Origin: Proteus columbae
Lineage (GTDB): Bacteria; Pseudomonadota; Gammaproteobacteria; Enterobacterales; Enterobacteriaceae
Assembly (NCBI RefSeq): GCF_002777965.1
Contig: NZ_NGVR01000020.1
Location: 1 to 64,000, forward strand
Length of the DNA stretch: 64,000 nt
Direction of reading: 5' to 3'
The notes below the pieces were generated by a model. The model saw only the letters and a list, made by a program, of their open reading frames with translations, was not told the DNA's origin and made no database searches. The first letter of the stretch is position 1, and each line of letters starts with the position of its first letter. Of the stretch, positions 8,596 through 17,647 are shown piece by piece. Made by a program: the position numbers and the translations under genes.

Positions 8596-9762
8596 TTAGT
8601 TCAACACAATATGGCTTTTACGGCGTAAACTTGCAAAGAGCATATAAATTGCCGTCACTAATAAAACCACAAAGAAGAAATTCATAATGCCGTTATTGGC
8701 TTGTGCCATAAACATCCCTGCTCCTAAAGGCCCAATAGCGGAGCCAATGCTATAACTTAATAGCATCACTTGTGTAATAGCGACAATGTAACTCGCATTC
8801 ACATGGTCACATGCCAATGTAATAGCGATCGGATAAAGTGCAAAAGATGACATTCCCAATAGCGCTAGTGCAATAATGAGCACCATATAATCGCTAGAAA
8901 GGTAAGTCAGTCCCATGGCAAAAACGCCCACTAAACACATCATCGCTAATAACAGTGTCTTGCTTATCATCACAGACAATTTGCTAATAATAGGCTGGAT
9001 CACCATTCCGCCTAAAATAATTGCTGCCATCAACACACCTATTTGGTCTGTTGTAAATTGCCCTTGATTTAAAGCCAATGGCATCATGCCATAAATACTG
9101 CCCATCACAACGCCAGACACCATACAGCCGACTAACGCTGCTTTATTTAATCGGCTCATCTGCTTGAGTGACAAACTTTTATGACAGTGCCCTTGTGGTT
9201 GCCCTTGTTTAAAAAGCAGAGGCGGTAATACGGCAATGAGTAACAAAACTAAAATCGCCATAAACGGAATAGCGCCTTGCGTACCAATCGCACCAATCGC
9301 CAATTGCCCTAATGTTGTGCCACCATAAAGCGAGGTCATATAAAAACCTAAGCGTTTAGCTCGCTCTTTAGGATTATCGCCAATTAATAGCCATGACTCG
9401 ACAACAACAAATATACCTGCAACAGCCATACCACCAATAAAACGGAAAACCATCCATGCTGATAAATAAGGCATAAAAGGCAACACACCGACAGTCACTG
9501 CCAGTAATAATAAAAATACAACGAAAGAAAGACGATGCCCTATTCTTGCAATAATAGGTTCTATCATGACTGAACCTATTAACAATCCAATAAAATAAAT
9601 ACTTGCTAACCAACTGGCATAGAGTGTATCCATTCCAAAACTGCTCATAGACAGTGGAATTAAACTCATTAAATAGCCTGACGCGATAGCAAATACCGTT
9701 AACCCAGCCACAGGTACTAATGTACTGTCGCCTTTGCGTACCAAAGTAGTGTTCTGTTTCAC
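8596..9762 (-). CDS. MFS transporter, YcaD-like
   Basis: This is an inner-membrane major facilitator carrier with about 12 helices. Segments such as FVVVESWLL, GSIYGMMPLALN and SSFALYPIAITLACDHV follow the E. coli YcaD pattern; the substrate is unknown. I prefer the GTG at 9762 (388 residues, behind GAGG), close to the family length of about 382. A longer reading from a TTG at 9885 adds about 41 residues that look untypical. It is monocistronic with its own terminator. Confidence 0.82.
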   Translation of the reverse strand: MKQNTTLVRKGDSTLVPVAGLTVFAIASGYLMSLIPLSMSSFGMDTLYASWLASIYFIGLLIGSVMIEPIIARIGHRLSFVVFLLLLAVTVGVLPFMPYLSAWMVFRFIGGMAVAGIFVVVESWLLIGDNPKERAKRLGFYMTSLYGGTTLGQLAIGAIGTQGAIPFMAILVLLLIAVLPPLLFKQGQPQGHCHKSLSLKQMSRLNKAALVGCMVSGVVMGSIYGMMPLALNQGQFTTDQIGVLMAAIILGGMVIQPIISKLSVMISKTLLLAMMCLVGVFAMGLTYLSSDYMVLIIALALLGMSSFALYPIAITLACDHVNASYIVAITQVMLLSYSIGSAIGPLGAGMFMAQANNGIMNFFFVVLLVTAIYMLFASLRRKSHIVLN

Positions 9763-10160
9763 TACCCTCGTCTCCACAATCAAAACGGTTGATGATGCGC
9801 TGTTTTCTCGATGCCTGATAGAGGCTGTTCTTTTATCTAGGAAAGATAAAAGAAACAAAGGTGAAAACAGTGGATGGCGTCCCAAAATTCAGGAGACGCG
9901 AATATAGCGTTTAAATGATGATAAATAAAATTATAAAATCTAATGTCAGAAAACAATTTTATTTATATCAATCATGATTATCGTCTTTTTCTACCAAAAG
10001 GAAATAGCTCTAATCTAATATTTATTTTTATTAAATGATAAGTATTTTTTATTAAGAAAATTACGATTAAATACGTACTAAATAAAATAGAAATAATAAA
10101 TATTCATTACTATCCTATCGTTACTCGATAGGATAGCTAAAAACGAAGAGATGGTTTTGT
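9763..10160. other. Intergenic region with an 11-bp hairpin
   Basis: This contains the MFS promoter region and a perfect inverted repeat CTATCCTATCG (10110-10120) / CGATAGGATAG (10126-10136) just past the esterase stop codon. The hairpin is probably the esterase terminator, although the T-tract on the minus strand is poor. Confidence 0.5.
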
Positions 10161-11018
10161 TTATTCTACACTTTTTTCTAAAGCAATATTAATCGCATCA
10201 GGAATTGAACCACCATGACCTTTACCCTCAAACAGATAAAACTCACACTGTTTTCCCGCTTCCGATAAATATTGGCACAACTGACGTTGCGTTAACCAGC
10301 TACTACGCTCTTGATAATTTTTCTGTTGTTCTTCACTTAATCGGCTTAAATCTGGGTTTTCTTCTTTTTCACCCAAGGCTATTGTAATAGAAATATCATT
10401 AGGAATAGCTTGCCACTGCTCTTTTTTCACCCATTCGCCTTTTCCCCACCATAATGATGGGCTTGCTGCGATATAACGTTGAAATGTTTCTGGATGATTG
10501 AATAAAACATAGAGGGTAAATACACCACCGAAAGAGTGACCAAACAGCGATTGCTGAGTAATCGAAACTTTCTCTTTGGCGAGTTGCTCTAACGCATAAG
10601 GTCTTACTTGCGTTAAGAAAAATTGATAAAAATTCTCTGCATTTCCGCCTCGGCTAAATGCTTCTCCTGTTGCATTCGGTGTGTAATCATGCGTTCTTTC
10701 TGTAATAAAATAGGCTTTATCACCCACATACCCCACACTGATAATTGCAGGCAACGGCTTATTTTTCTGTTTTATGGCTTCGTTTACCATCAACGGAAAC
10801 TGAGCATTTCCATCAACACTATAAATTAGTGCTGTCTTAGTGGTGTTTTTAGGAATAGCCAAAAAGAGGCGATATTGTTTTCCTTCATATGCCACTTCTT
10901 TATTTGTAATTTGATAATAAGAGTGAGCCTGAGACTCAATTTCAGGAACTTCTTGGTTAGGTCTAGCTTGAGCCACCGCAGATAACATAATCATTCCACA
11001 TAACATTAGTATTCGCAT
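10161..11018 (-). CDS. Periplasmic alpha/beta-hydrolase, IroE-like siderophore esterase
   Basis: This is a 285-residue exported hydrolase (signal peptide ending SAVAQA, residues 1-18). The nucleophile elbow GHSFGG is near residue 162 and a late His occurs in GKGHGGSIPD, matching the esterase-D/IroE family. Family members cut enterobactin-type trilactone siderophores. Its place directly downstream of a TonB-dependent receptor supports a role in processing a ferric siderophore. A terminator lies between the two genes, so read-through or a separate promoter is needed. Substrate identity is inference. Confidence 0.78.
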   Translation of the reverse strand: MRILMLCGMIMLSAVAQARPNQEVPEIESQAHSYYQITNKEVAYEGKQYRLFLAIPKNTTKTALIYSVDGNAQFPLMVNEAIKQKNKPLPAIISVGYVGDKAYFITERTHDYTPNATGEAFSRGGNAENFYQFFLTQVRPYALEQLAKEKVSITQQSLFGHSFGGVFTLYVLFNHPETFQRYIAASPSLWWGKGEWVKKEQWQAIPNDISITIALGEKEENPDLSRLSEEQQKNYQERSSWLTQRQLCQYLSEAGKQCEFYLFEGKGHGGSIPDAINIALEKSVE

Positions 11019-11086
11019 AAATCAGATACTCTGTCGGTAATTTAAAAAATGAACCATTAAGATGAAAATAATAGAGAGGCATAAAA

Positions 11087-11118
11087 AAATAAACCCCATA
11101 TTTAATGGGGTTTATTTC
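11087..11118 (-). terminator. Terminator between the TonB receptor and the esterase
   Basis: Minus-strand stem AAATAAACCCCAT / ATGGGGTTTATTT (13 bp, loop about 5 bases) followed by T-rich sequence. It sits 13 bases past the receptor stop codon. Confidence 0.9.
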
Positions 11119-11130
11119 ATTTAAGATCGA

Positions 11131-13167
11131 TTAAAAGCTATATTTAATATTTGCCCAATAGCGACGACCTTCATCGACAACCCAGTTACCGCCTTTATCA
11201 TTTACAGCAGGACCTGTTTCATCTGTAATATTTAATACTGCTAAATTCAGCATGGTATTTTTATTAAAGTTGTAAGTAGCCCCTAAATCAAAGGTGGTGT
11301 ACCCACTACGATAACGCGCCCCAGTGTAACCATTACGCTGTGCTGCCCAAATTTGTTTTCCGGTATAAGCGGTATTGGCATAAAAACTGGTGGCTTCATC
11401 AAACTGCCAATCAATTCGTGCATTGGCGCTGTGTTTTGGTGTTAAGTCTAATGGGTAGCCTTTTAAGGATTCACCTGAACCTAGTTTTTCATCATCACTT
11501 TTACGCTCTGAGTCGATATAGGTGTAGTTTGCATTGACATGCCAACTTTCCGTAATTGGGAAACCGACTGCTGTTTCAATCCCTTTAATATTCGCTTTAC
11601 CGACATTATCGTATTGATACAGTTTTAAACCTGTAATTGGGTCTATTTCACCGGTGTCATAATTCGTTAGCTTATCTTTAAAATCAGTATTAAAGAAAGT
11701 CACACTTGCAGTAAAACCATCCCCATTATCATAACCAATACCAATTTCTTGGCTAACTGATGTTTCAGGTTTTAAATCACGATTACCGTACATAATCGCA
11801 CGGCCTTTTTCAGTTGAAGTGCCGTATTCAGGGCTGATTTCACGTAAACTTGGTGCTTTAAAGGCTTTCGCCACACCGCCTTTTAAAGTGAATTCATCCG
11901 TTAAATGATAAACGGCATAGGCTCTTGGGCTCCAGTGATTACCGTAATATTCATGATCATCAAGACGCACACCGCCAGTTAACGCGAGGTTGTCTGTTAC
12001 GCTATATTCATCTTCAAGGAATAATGCTTTTTGATCAGCGGTAATAGTAGATTGCTTAATGCCAGAGCCAGTGGATGATTCATCTTTTAAACGTGAATAT
12101 TGATATTGACCACCAAAGGTCATCACATTATCAGGTAAGAATGCAGTAAATTTAGCATCAAAAACAGTATTGGTAATTTCAGGACGACGATCTTCGTAAT
12201 ACTCTTCACGCTCCTTCGTCGTTTTATCAATCATTTCTGTTTTGGTGATGCGTTTAGTCTGTTCTTGATAAACACTTAGTTCTGAATGCAAAATATCAAA
12301 CTGATTTTTATAGGTTAATGCCCAGTGATTACGGTCATTATTGGTTTCCAGCATTTTATTTTCATCCGCTTTTCCACCACGGATAGTAAATTCGCTCATG
12401 GATTTACCCGGCGTCGTTGTACGTTGTAACGTATTGCGACCCGCTTCTAATAAAATGGTTTGATTATCAGTCGGTGTGAATGCCAATTTTGCCGTAATGT
12501 TTTTATTATCATTACGACCTTGACCATAAGTGATTTTATCTTCGGCACGTAAATAGCTACTGCCGTAAAGCTGTAAGCCTAATTTATCTTCAATTAAAGG
12601 CCCTGAAAGATAAAAATCACCATTAATAGAATCGCCTGCATCACGGTTATGTTGCAATGTACCGCCAAGTGCAACAGAGCCATGCCACTCTTTTGTTACT
12701 GGTTTCGTGATGATATTGATAACACCACCCATCGCATCTGAACCATACAGAGATGACATTGGTCCACGAATAACTTCTATGCGTTCAATCGCATCTGCGG
12801 GTGGAATAAAACCACCTTCATAGCCACCACTCCCATTAGGGCGCGACTCACGGCTATTTTGGCGACGACCATCAACAAGAATAAGTGTGTATTCGCCTGG
12901 TAAACCACGCATCGTGATTTCTTGTTTATTAGCATTACCATTAATGCTAACGCCTTCAACACCTTTTACAGCGTCGGCTAAATCATGAACGGGTTTTTTA
13001 GCGAGTTGCTCTTTGCTGATCACAGTGATACTTGCTGGTGCATCTGTAATTTGTTGAGCAAACCCTGATGCTGATACAACAAGTTTTTCTTCTTTGTTTT
13101 CTTGTGCATACAGCGGGTAAGAGGCAGATAAAATACAGGCAGTTAAAACGCCCATTTTAAAGTTCAT
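11131..13167 (-). CDS. ireA: TonB-dependent siderophore receptor (IreA/FepA-like)
   Basis: This is an outer-membrane receptor of 678 residues. It has a signal peptide (1-21, ending YPLYAQ), a TonB box EKLVVSA near residue 27, a plug domain with IERIEVIRGPMSSLYGSDAMGG near residue 127, a 22-strand barrel, and a terminal aromatic residue (KYSF). The start follows AGGGGA. Two Fur-box-like sites lie upstream. Length and motifs fit IreA, an iron-regulated receptor known in uropathogens. The symbol is a family guess; other catecholate receptors are close. Confidence 0.85.
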   Translation of the reverse strand: MNFKMGVLTACILSASYPLYAQENKEEKLVVSASGFAQQITDAPASITVISKEQLAKKPVHDLADAVKGVEGVSINGNANKQEITMRGLPGEYTLILVDGRRQNSRESRPNGSGGYEGGFIPPADAIERIEVIRGPMSSLYGSDAMGGVINIITKPVTKEWHGSVALGGTLQHNRDAGDSINGDFYLSGPLIEDKLGLQLYGSSYLRAEDKITYGQGRNDNKNITAKLAFTPTDNQTILLEAGRNTLQRTTTPGKSMSEFTIRGGKADENKMLETNNDRNHWALTYKNQFDILHSELSVYQEQTKRITKTEMIDKTTKEREEYYEDRRPEITNTVFDAKFTAFLPDNVMTFGGQYQYSRLKDESSTGSGIKQSTITADQKALFLEDEYSVTDNLALTGGVRLDDHEYYGNHWSPRAYAVYHLTDEFTLKGGVAKAFKAPSLREISPEYGTSTEKGRAIMYGNRDLKPETSVSQEIGIGYDNGDGFTASVTFFNTDFKDKLTNYDTGEIDPITGLKLYQYDNVGKANIKGIETAVGFPITESWHVNANYTYIDSERKSDDEKLGSGESLKGYPLDLTPKHSANARIDWQFDEATSFYANTAYTGKQIWAAQRNGYTGARYRSGYTTFDLGATYNFNKNTMLNLAVLNITDETGPAVNDKGGNWVVDEGRRYWANIKYSF

Positions 13168-13195
13168 AGAGATCCCCTGAATCCATAATATTTAT

Positions 13196-13214
13196 AATAA
13201 TGAGAATGATTAAT
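13196..13214 (-). promoter_or_regulatory. Candidate Fur box, receptor-proximal
   Basis: AATAATGAGAATGATTAAT matches 14 of 19 bases of the Fur consensus. It lies 29 bases upstream of the receptor start codon, suggesting iron-dependent repression. Confidence 0.7.
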
Positions 13215-13230
13215 ATTATCTTAATCAAAT

Positions 13231-13249
13231 AATCATGAGAATGATTTTC
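13231..13249 (-). promoter_or_regulatory. Candidate Fur box, receptor-distal
   Basis: AATCATGAGAATGATTTTC matches about 14 of 19 Fur consensus bases. It lies 35 bases from the first site, so two Fur dimers could occupy the promoter. Confidence 0.7.
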
Positions 13250-13336
13250 TTTTCATATTTAGTGTTTTTTTTTAATCTGTATCAAAGCAAATTAGTGCTA
13301 TTCCTATTAAGTACAGAAACAGCAGATCCTGAGTAC

Positions 13337-13367
13337 AAAAAAAGCAGATGGCATAACCATCTGCTTT
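13337..13367 (-). terminator. Terminator of the sodium/galactose symporter gene
   Basis: Minus-strand 11-bp stem AAAGCAGATGG / CCATCTGCTTT (13357-13367 with 13341-13351), loop of five bases, then a T-run. It lies about 60 bases past the symporter stop codon. Confidence 0.93.
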
Positions 13368-13424
13368 GTATCGTTTTGTAGGGTATTTTTAGATTTAGAA
13401 AATTAACAAATTACAATCTTGTGA

Positions 13425-15059
13425 TTACCAGAATACGGCATAAAGCACACACAAAATGACCATAATGGCATAAGAAGCAATATTGAATCCGCTTTGTGTT
13501 TTAAAGGTTTTATCTGTTAATGCAATCGCCCCTACACTGTCATCCGTTTTAGTCGAGGTTAAACTCACTAAAGCAATCACAACCGTTGTAAACATAAAGG
13601 TGTACATCATTTGATCAAGGAATGGCATACCTAATGGCATTAATTTTAGGAATAATGCAAACGGTATAGATAAAACCACACCAATGATTGCACCTTTTGC
13701 ATTCGTTTTTTTCCAGAATAAACCTAGCAGGAATACCGCTAAAATTCCTGGGCTGACTAAGCCTGTATATTCCTGAATATATTGGAATGCCTGATCGATA
13801 CCACCTAATAATGGCGCAATAAAGCAAGCAATAATTAGAGCAACAACGGCGCTAATACGACCTACGTTCACTAAACGTGTTTCAGACGTTTTTGGCCCAA
13901 TATACTCTTTATAGATATCCATCGTGAAAATAGTCGCGATAGAGTTAAGCATCGATGCCAAAGATGAAACTATTGCAGCAGCAAGTGCAGCAAAAACAAT
14001 ACCTTTTGCGCCTACAGGTAAGAACTGAGTTAACCAAGGATAAGCTTTATCTGCTTGTGATAATGTTGGAATATGCTCTTGTGCCATTGTACCTAAACCC
14101 GCCATTAATTCAGGGTTAGTCGTAATAACAAATGCAGCAATACCCGGCACAACGACAAGAACAGGCACTATGAGTTTTAAGAATGCAGCAAACACTAGCC
14201 CTTTTTGCGCTTCATTTATAGACTTAGCTGCTAAAGCACGCTGAATAATGTATTGGTTAAAGCCCCAATAATAGAGATTAGCAACCCATAAACCACCAAT
14301 CAGTACTGCGATCCCCGGTAAGTTCATAAATTGCGGATTATCTTTCTCTAAGATCATTTTAAAGTGATCAGGCGCGGCTTGTGTCATTTTGCTTAAACCT
14401 TCCATGATCCCACCATCTCCACCAATATAGCTGACGGCTAATACAGTGGTAAATAAACCACCAAGGATAAGGAAGAACACTTGTACCACGTCTGTCCACG
14501 CAACAGCAGAAAGCCCGCCATAGAGTGAGTAGATAACAGCAAATAATGCTAAACCAATAATGGCATACATCATTGGTACGCCAAGGATGGTTTCTAATGC
14601 CAATGAACCTAAATAAAGTACCGATGTTAAGTTAACAAAGATAAATAATGCCAGCCAGAACACTGCAAGAATGGTTTTTAAGTTACGGCTTTTAAAACGA
14701 TTCTCGACAAATTCTGGAATGGTATAAATACCCTTTTCGATAAAGACAGGTAAAAAGTATTTAGCAACAATAATTAATGTCAGTGCTGCCATCCATTCAT
14801 AAGAAGCGATAGCAAGACCAATGGAGAAACCAGAACCTGACATTCCAATAAATTGTTCTGCTGAAATATTAGCGGCAATAAGCGAAGAACCAATTGCCCA
14901 CCAAGGAAGAGTTTTACCTGCTAAGAAGTAGTCCTTTGTTCCTTTTTTCTCACCATCCTTTGAACGAGAAACCCATAACCCTAGACTAATAATGATAACG
15001 ACATAGAGGGCAAAAATTGCATAGTCTATTGTGCTTAACCCAACACCTTCTGTATGCAT
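13425..15059 (-). CDS. sglT: Sodium/galactose (glucose) symporter, vSGLT-like
   Basis: This is a 544-residue inner-membrane sodium:solute symporter with about 14 helices. The sequence is very close to Vibrio parahaemolyticus vSGLT as I recall it, for example SLIAANISAEQFIGMSGSG near residue 59, GLWVANLYYWGFNQYIIQR and TIFTMDIYKEYI. It should import galactose or glucose with sodium. The start follows AGGA. It lies downstream of galR and galETKM on the same strand and has its own upstream GalR-type operators, so it is probably the galactose uptake system of this regulon. Confidence 0.93.
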   Translation of the reverse strand: MHTEGVGLSTIDYAIFALYVVIIISLGLWVSRSKDGEKKGTKDYFLAGKTLPWWAIGSSLIAANISAEQFIGMSGSGFSIGLAIASYEWMAALTLIIVAKYFLPVFIEKGIYTIPEFVENRFKSRNLKTILAVFWLALFIFVNLTSVLYLGSLALETILGVPMMYAIIGLALFAVIYSLYGGLSAVAWTDVVQVFFLILGGLFTTVLAVSYIGGDGGIMEGLSKMTQAAPDHFKMILEKDNPQFMNLPGIAVLIGGLWVANLYYWGFNQYIIQRALAAKSINEAQKGLVFAAFLKLIVPVLVVVPGIAAFVITTNPELMAGLGTMAQEHIPTLSQADKAYPWLTQFLPVGAKGIVFAALAAAIVSSLASMLNSIATIFTMDIYKEYIGPKTSETRLVNVGRISAVVALIIACFIAPLLGGIDQAFQYIQEYTGLVSPGILAVFLLGLFWKKTNAKGAIIGVVLSIPFALFLKLMPLGMPFLDQMMYTFMFTTVVIALVSLTSTKTDDSVGAIALTDKTFKTQSGFNIASYAIMVILCVLYAVFW

Positions 15060-15099
15060 AATATTTTCCTTTCAGACCCATAGAGAGAATAGGATTTTA

Positions 15100-15115
15100 A
15101 TGTAAACGTTTTCAC
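15100..15115 (-). promoter_or_regulatory. GalR-type operator, proximal to sglT
   Basis: ATGTAAACGTTTTCAC fits GTGKAANCGNTTNCAC at 12 of the 13 specified positions, 41 bases upstream of the sglT start codon. It is expected to bind the adjacent GalR-family repressor. Confidence 0.8.
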
Positions 15116-15292
15116 GGTCTTTTTCCGTTACTCTGTTCACAATTTTATCGCTTATGTTACGTAAATGGATCATAAAATAGGAAAACAAACGATTACCATA
15201 ACGAGTAAAGCAATATTTAAGCTTAAAACACGATGATGGTTTTATTTTATAAATTTCCGACATTAAAATAATCGTTTAAAAAAGCTCTACAA

Positions 15293-15308
15293 ATGATAAC
15301 GATTACAC
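15293..15308 (-). promoter_or_regulatory. Candidate second GalR-type operator upstream of sglT
   Basis: ATGATAACGATTACAC fits the operator consensus at about 10 of 13 positions. Its centre is about 193 bases from the proximal sglT operator, a distance compatible with looping. Confidence 0.6.
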
Positions 15309-15325
15309 CAGTTGGTTAAGTATGA

Positions 15326-15352
15326 CCTCTTAATGTGAAGATCATTAAGAGG
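15326..15352 (-). terminator. Hairpin after galR
   Basis: Perfect 10-bp inverted repeat CCTCTTAATG / CATTAAGAGG with a 7-base loop, 30 bases past the galR stop codon. There is no T-run on either strand, so it could be a weak terminator or an RNA stability element. Confidence 0.45.
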
Positions 15353-15382
15353 CTCAACTAGATTAAAAAGTAAATGAGGTAA

Positions 15383-16393
15383 TTAAGAGAGGTGACTAAG
15401 ATTAAAAACGGAATTACGTTGAACTAATGTTGGCGAAAAAATGCGTTGTTTTTGCTCTAGTACTTCCCCTTTAGAAAGCCTGATAGCGAGTGTTGCGGCT
15501 TGTTCTGCCATCATTTGTACGGGATAACGCACTGTGGTTAAACGAGGGTGAATATAGCGTGCAATTAATACGTCATCAAAGCCAATAACTGAGATTTTTT
15601 CAGGCACAGGGATTTCATTTTCATCCAAAACAGATAAAGCCCCTGCTGCCATAAAATCGTTGTAAGTCACTACGGCTGTAAAATCGATAGATTTCGTTAG
15701 CAGATGCATCATTGCTTTTTCACCGCCTTCACCTTCAGGCTCACCATACTCAATATAGCTTTCTGGCAATGAGATATTATTAGCTTCTAATGCAGCTTTA
15801 TAACCAGCAAGGCGCTGAGTTGTATCTTCAATATGATGAGTAGATGAAATATATGCGATTTTAGTATGGCCTTGACGAATAAGATGCTCTGTTGCCATCC
15901 ATGCCCCTTTATAATTATCTAAAGCGACACAACGTTCGGCAATTTCAGGAATAAAACGGTTAATCAATACCATGCTTTTAACTTCATGCGCATAAGCCAG
16001 CAACTCTTCATCAGAAAGTGCCTTTGAATGAATAACCAAACCATCACAGCGACTATTAATCAATAACTCGATAGATTGTCGCTCATCTTGAGCATCATGA
16101 TAACCATTACAGACTAAGATGTGCTTCCCTGATTGTCTTGCAACGTTATCAACCGCTTTAACGAGAGTGCCAAAAAAGGGATCAGAAACGTCATGCACTA
16201 AAACACCCAAAGTTTGCGTACTTTGGCTAACCAAAGCCCTTGCTGCCGCATTAGGTCGATAGCCTAGCTTTTGCATCGCGACATTAACGGTTTCGATAGA
16301 TGTTTGACTTGCTTTCGGCGAGTTATTAATGACTCTAGATACAGTCGCGACAGAAACCCCTGCTTCTTTCGCTACATCTTTGATAGTCGCCAT
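15383..16393 (-). CDS. galR: LacI-family galactose repressor GalR
   Basis: This is a cytoplasmic transcription regulator of 336 residues. An N-terminal LacI-type helix-turn-helix (TIKDVAKEAGVSVATVSRV) is followed by a periplasmic-binding-like effector domain. Stretches such as INNSPKAS, GEPEGEGGEKAM and RLTTVRYP resemble E. coli GalR more than GalS. The ATG at 16393 is preferred because AAGGGG lies at correct spacing; a GTG two codons earlier is inside that site. It sits between galM and sglT and probably controls both through the operators listed. Confidence 0.88.
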   Translation of the reverse strand: MATIKDVAKEAGVSVATVSRVINNSPKASQTSIETVNVAMQKLGYRPNAAARALVSQSTQTLGVLVHDVSDPFFGTLVKAVDNVARQSGKHILVCNGYHDAQDERQSIELLINSRCDGLVIHSKALSDEELLAYAHEVKSMVLINRFIPEIAERCVALDNYKGAWMATEHLIRQGHTKIAYISSTHHIEDTTQRLAGYKAALEANNISLPESYIEYGEPEGEGGEKAMMHLLTKSIDFTAVVTYNDFMAAGALSVLDENEIPVPEKISVIGFDDVLIARYIHPRLTTVRYPVQMMAEQAATLAIRLSKGEVLEQKQRIFSPTLVQRNSVFNLSHLS

Positions 16394-16544
16394 ATCCACC
16401 CCTTATGGATCACCTTTATTCATGGTTAAGAAATAACGAACCGTTAATCTACAAACAAAGAAAAAAGAGAGTAATAGAATTTAAGTGGCTTGATTATCAG
16501 CGAAGATGTGAAATTTAAAAAGTAAAAAGATCAAATAAATAGTG

Positions 16545-16572
16545 AAAAGGAAAGCGTTTACACTTTCCTTTT
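16545..16572 (-). terminator. Terminator of galETKM with an embedded operator-like sequence
   Basis: Ten-bp stem AAAAGGAAAG / CTTTCCTTTT (16545-16554 with 16563-16572) just past galM, followed on the minus strand by T-rich sequence. Its loop and arms contain AAAGCGTTTACAC, which fits about 10 of 13 GalR operator positions. It lies about 155 bases upstream of galR, so it might also serve autoregulation. Confidence 0.65.
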
Positions 16573-16576
16573 GTGG

Positions 16577-17647
16577 TTACGAGTAAAACTTATAGATTGT
16601 TTGGCTATTCCACGCGGTATTTGCAGGTAAAATACCTTGGTTTTCATGCCATTCTGGATGATTAGGGCCATCTGGGAAATATTGTGTTTCTAATGCTAAT
16701 CCGGAGTAATTGCCGTAATGACGACTCTTTCCTCTAGTTCCAACCAAAAAGTTACCTGTATAGAACTGGACAGAAGGCATTGTTGTAAAAACATCCATTT
16801 TAAGTTCGCCTTCAGGGGCAATAACGGTCGCAATAGGGGTTTTATCCTCAATCGCTTTCTTATCCAAAATAAACGTATGATCGTAACCATTTGCAGCTTT
16901 TTGGCACTCATCAGCCATAAAATCAAGACCAACACGTTTTAATTTACGAAAATCAAATCCTGTTCCTATTACGCTTGCAAACTCTCCCGTAGGAATATTG
17001 CCTTTACCATTTTTTAAATAATGAGTCGCACAAATTTTTAAATCATGCTCAAGTGCAGTGCGCTCAGTATGTTCACCCGCAAGATTGAAATAAGCATGAT
17101 TAGTTAAACTTAATGGCGTAGTTTTATCGCTCATCGCCTGATAATCAATACACACTTCATTATTATCTGTCAGTGTATAGGTCACGCTTACTTTCACCGT
17201 ACCGGGAAAACCTTGGTCACCATCATTTGAAATTAGTGAAAAAGTGACGGATTGAGAAGATTGTGCGGTGATCCCCCAGCGAATATAGCTAAAGTTTTGC
17301 TTACCACCATGTAAGGTATTTTTACCTTCATTCGCACTAATTTTATATTCTTGCCCCTCTAATACAAACTTCGCCCCTGCAATACGATTAGCAAAACGCC
17401 CAACCGTTGCGCCTAAATACGCTGTTTGTTGTTTATGGGCATTCATATCCGCAGAGCCTAATAACACATCTCGACGATATCCATTAACTGGTACAATACA
17501 GGTTAACCAAGTTGCACCAATATCCATTAAAGAAATAGACATACCAAAACGATTTTTAAGCACCACTATTTGCGCAGATCTTCCATCTGATGCTGGTTGT
17601 GCTGTCATTTGTTCAGGTTCAAAAAAACGAAGCTCATTAGTCGCCAT
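16577..17647 (-). CDS. galM: Aldose 1-epimerase (galactose mutarotase)
   Basis: This interconverts beta- and alpha-D-galactose, feeding GalK in the Leloir pathway. The 356-residue cytoplasmic enzyme shows GRFANRI, NEGKNTLHGG, the catalytic-His region NHAYFNL near residue 178, and the late ALETQYFPDGPNHPEW. Its ATG overlaps the galK stop codon by one base (TAATG), so translation is coupled. It is the last gene of galETKM. Confidence 0.95.
   Translation of the reverse strand: MATNELRFFEPEQMTAQPASDGRSAQIVVLKNRFGMSISLMDIGATWLTCIVPVNGYRRDVLLGSADMNAHKQQTAYLGATVGRFANRIAGAKFVLEGQEYKISANEGKNTLHGGKQNFSYIRWGITAQSSQSVTFSLISNDGDQGFPGTVKVSVTYTLTDNNEVCIDYQAMSDKTTPLSLTNHAYFNLAGEHTERTALEHDLKICATHYLKNGKGNIPTGEFASVIGTGFDFRKLKRVGLDFMADECQKAANGYDHTFILDKKAIEDKTPIATVIAPEGELKMDVFTTMPSVQFYTGNFLVGTRGKSRHYGNYSGLALETQYFPDGPNHPEWHENQGILPANTAWNSQTIYKFYS

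Noticed and set aside
10205..10829. Plus-strand open frames opposite the esterase gene
   Set aside because: They are shadows of a well-supported minus-strand hydrolase and have no ribosome binding site.
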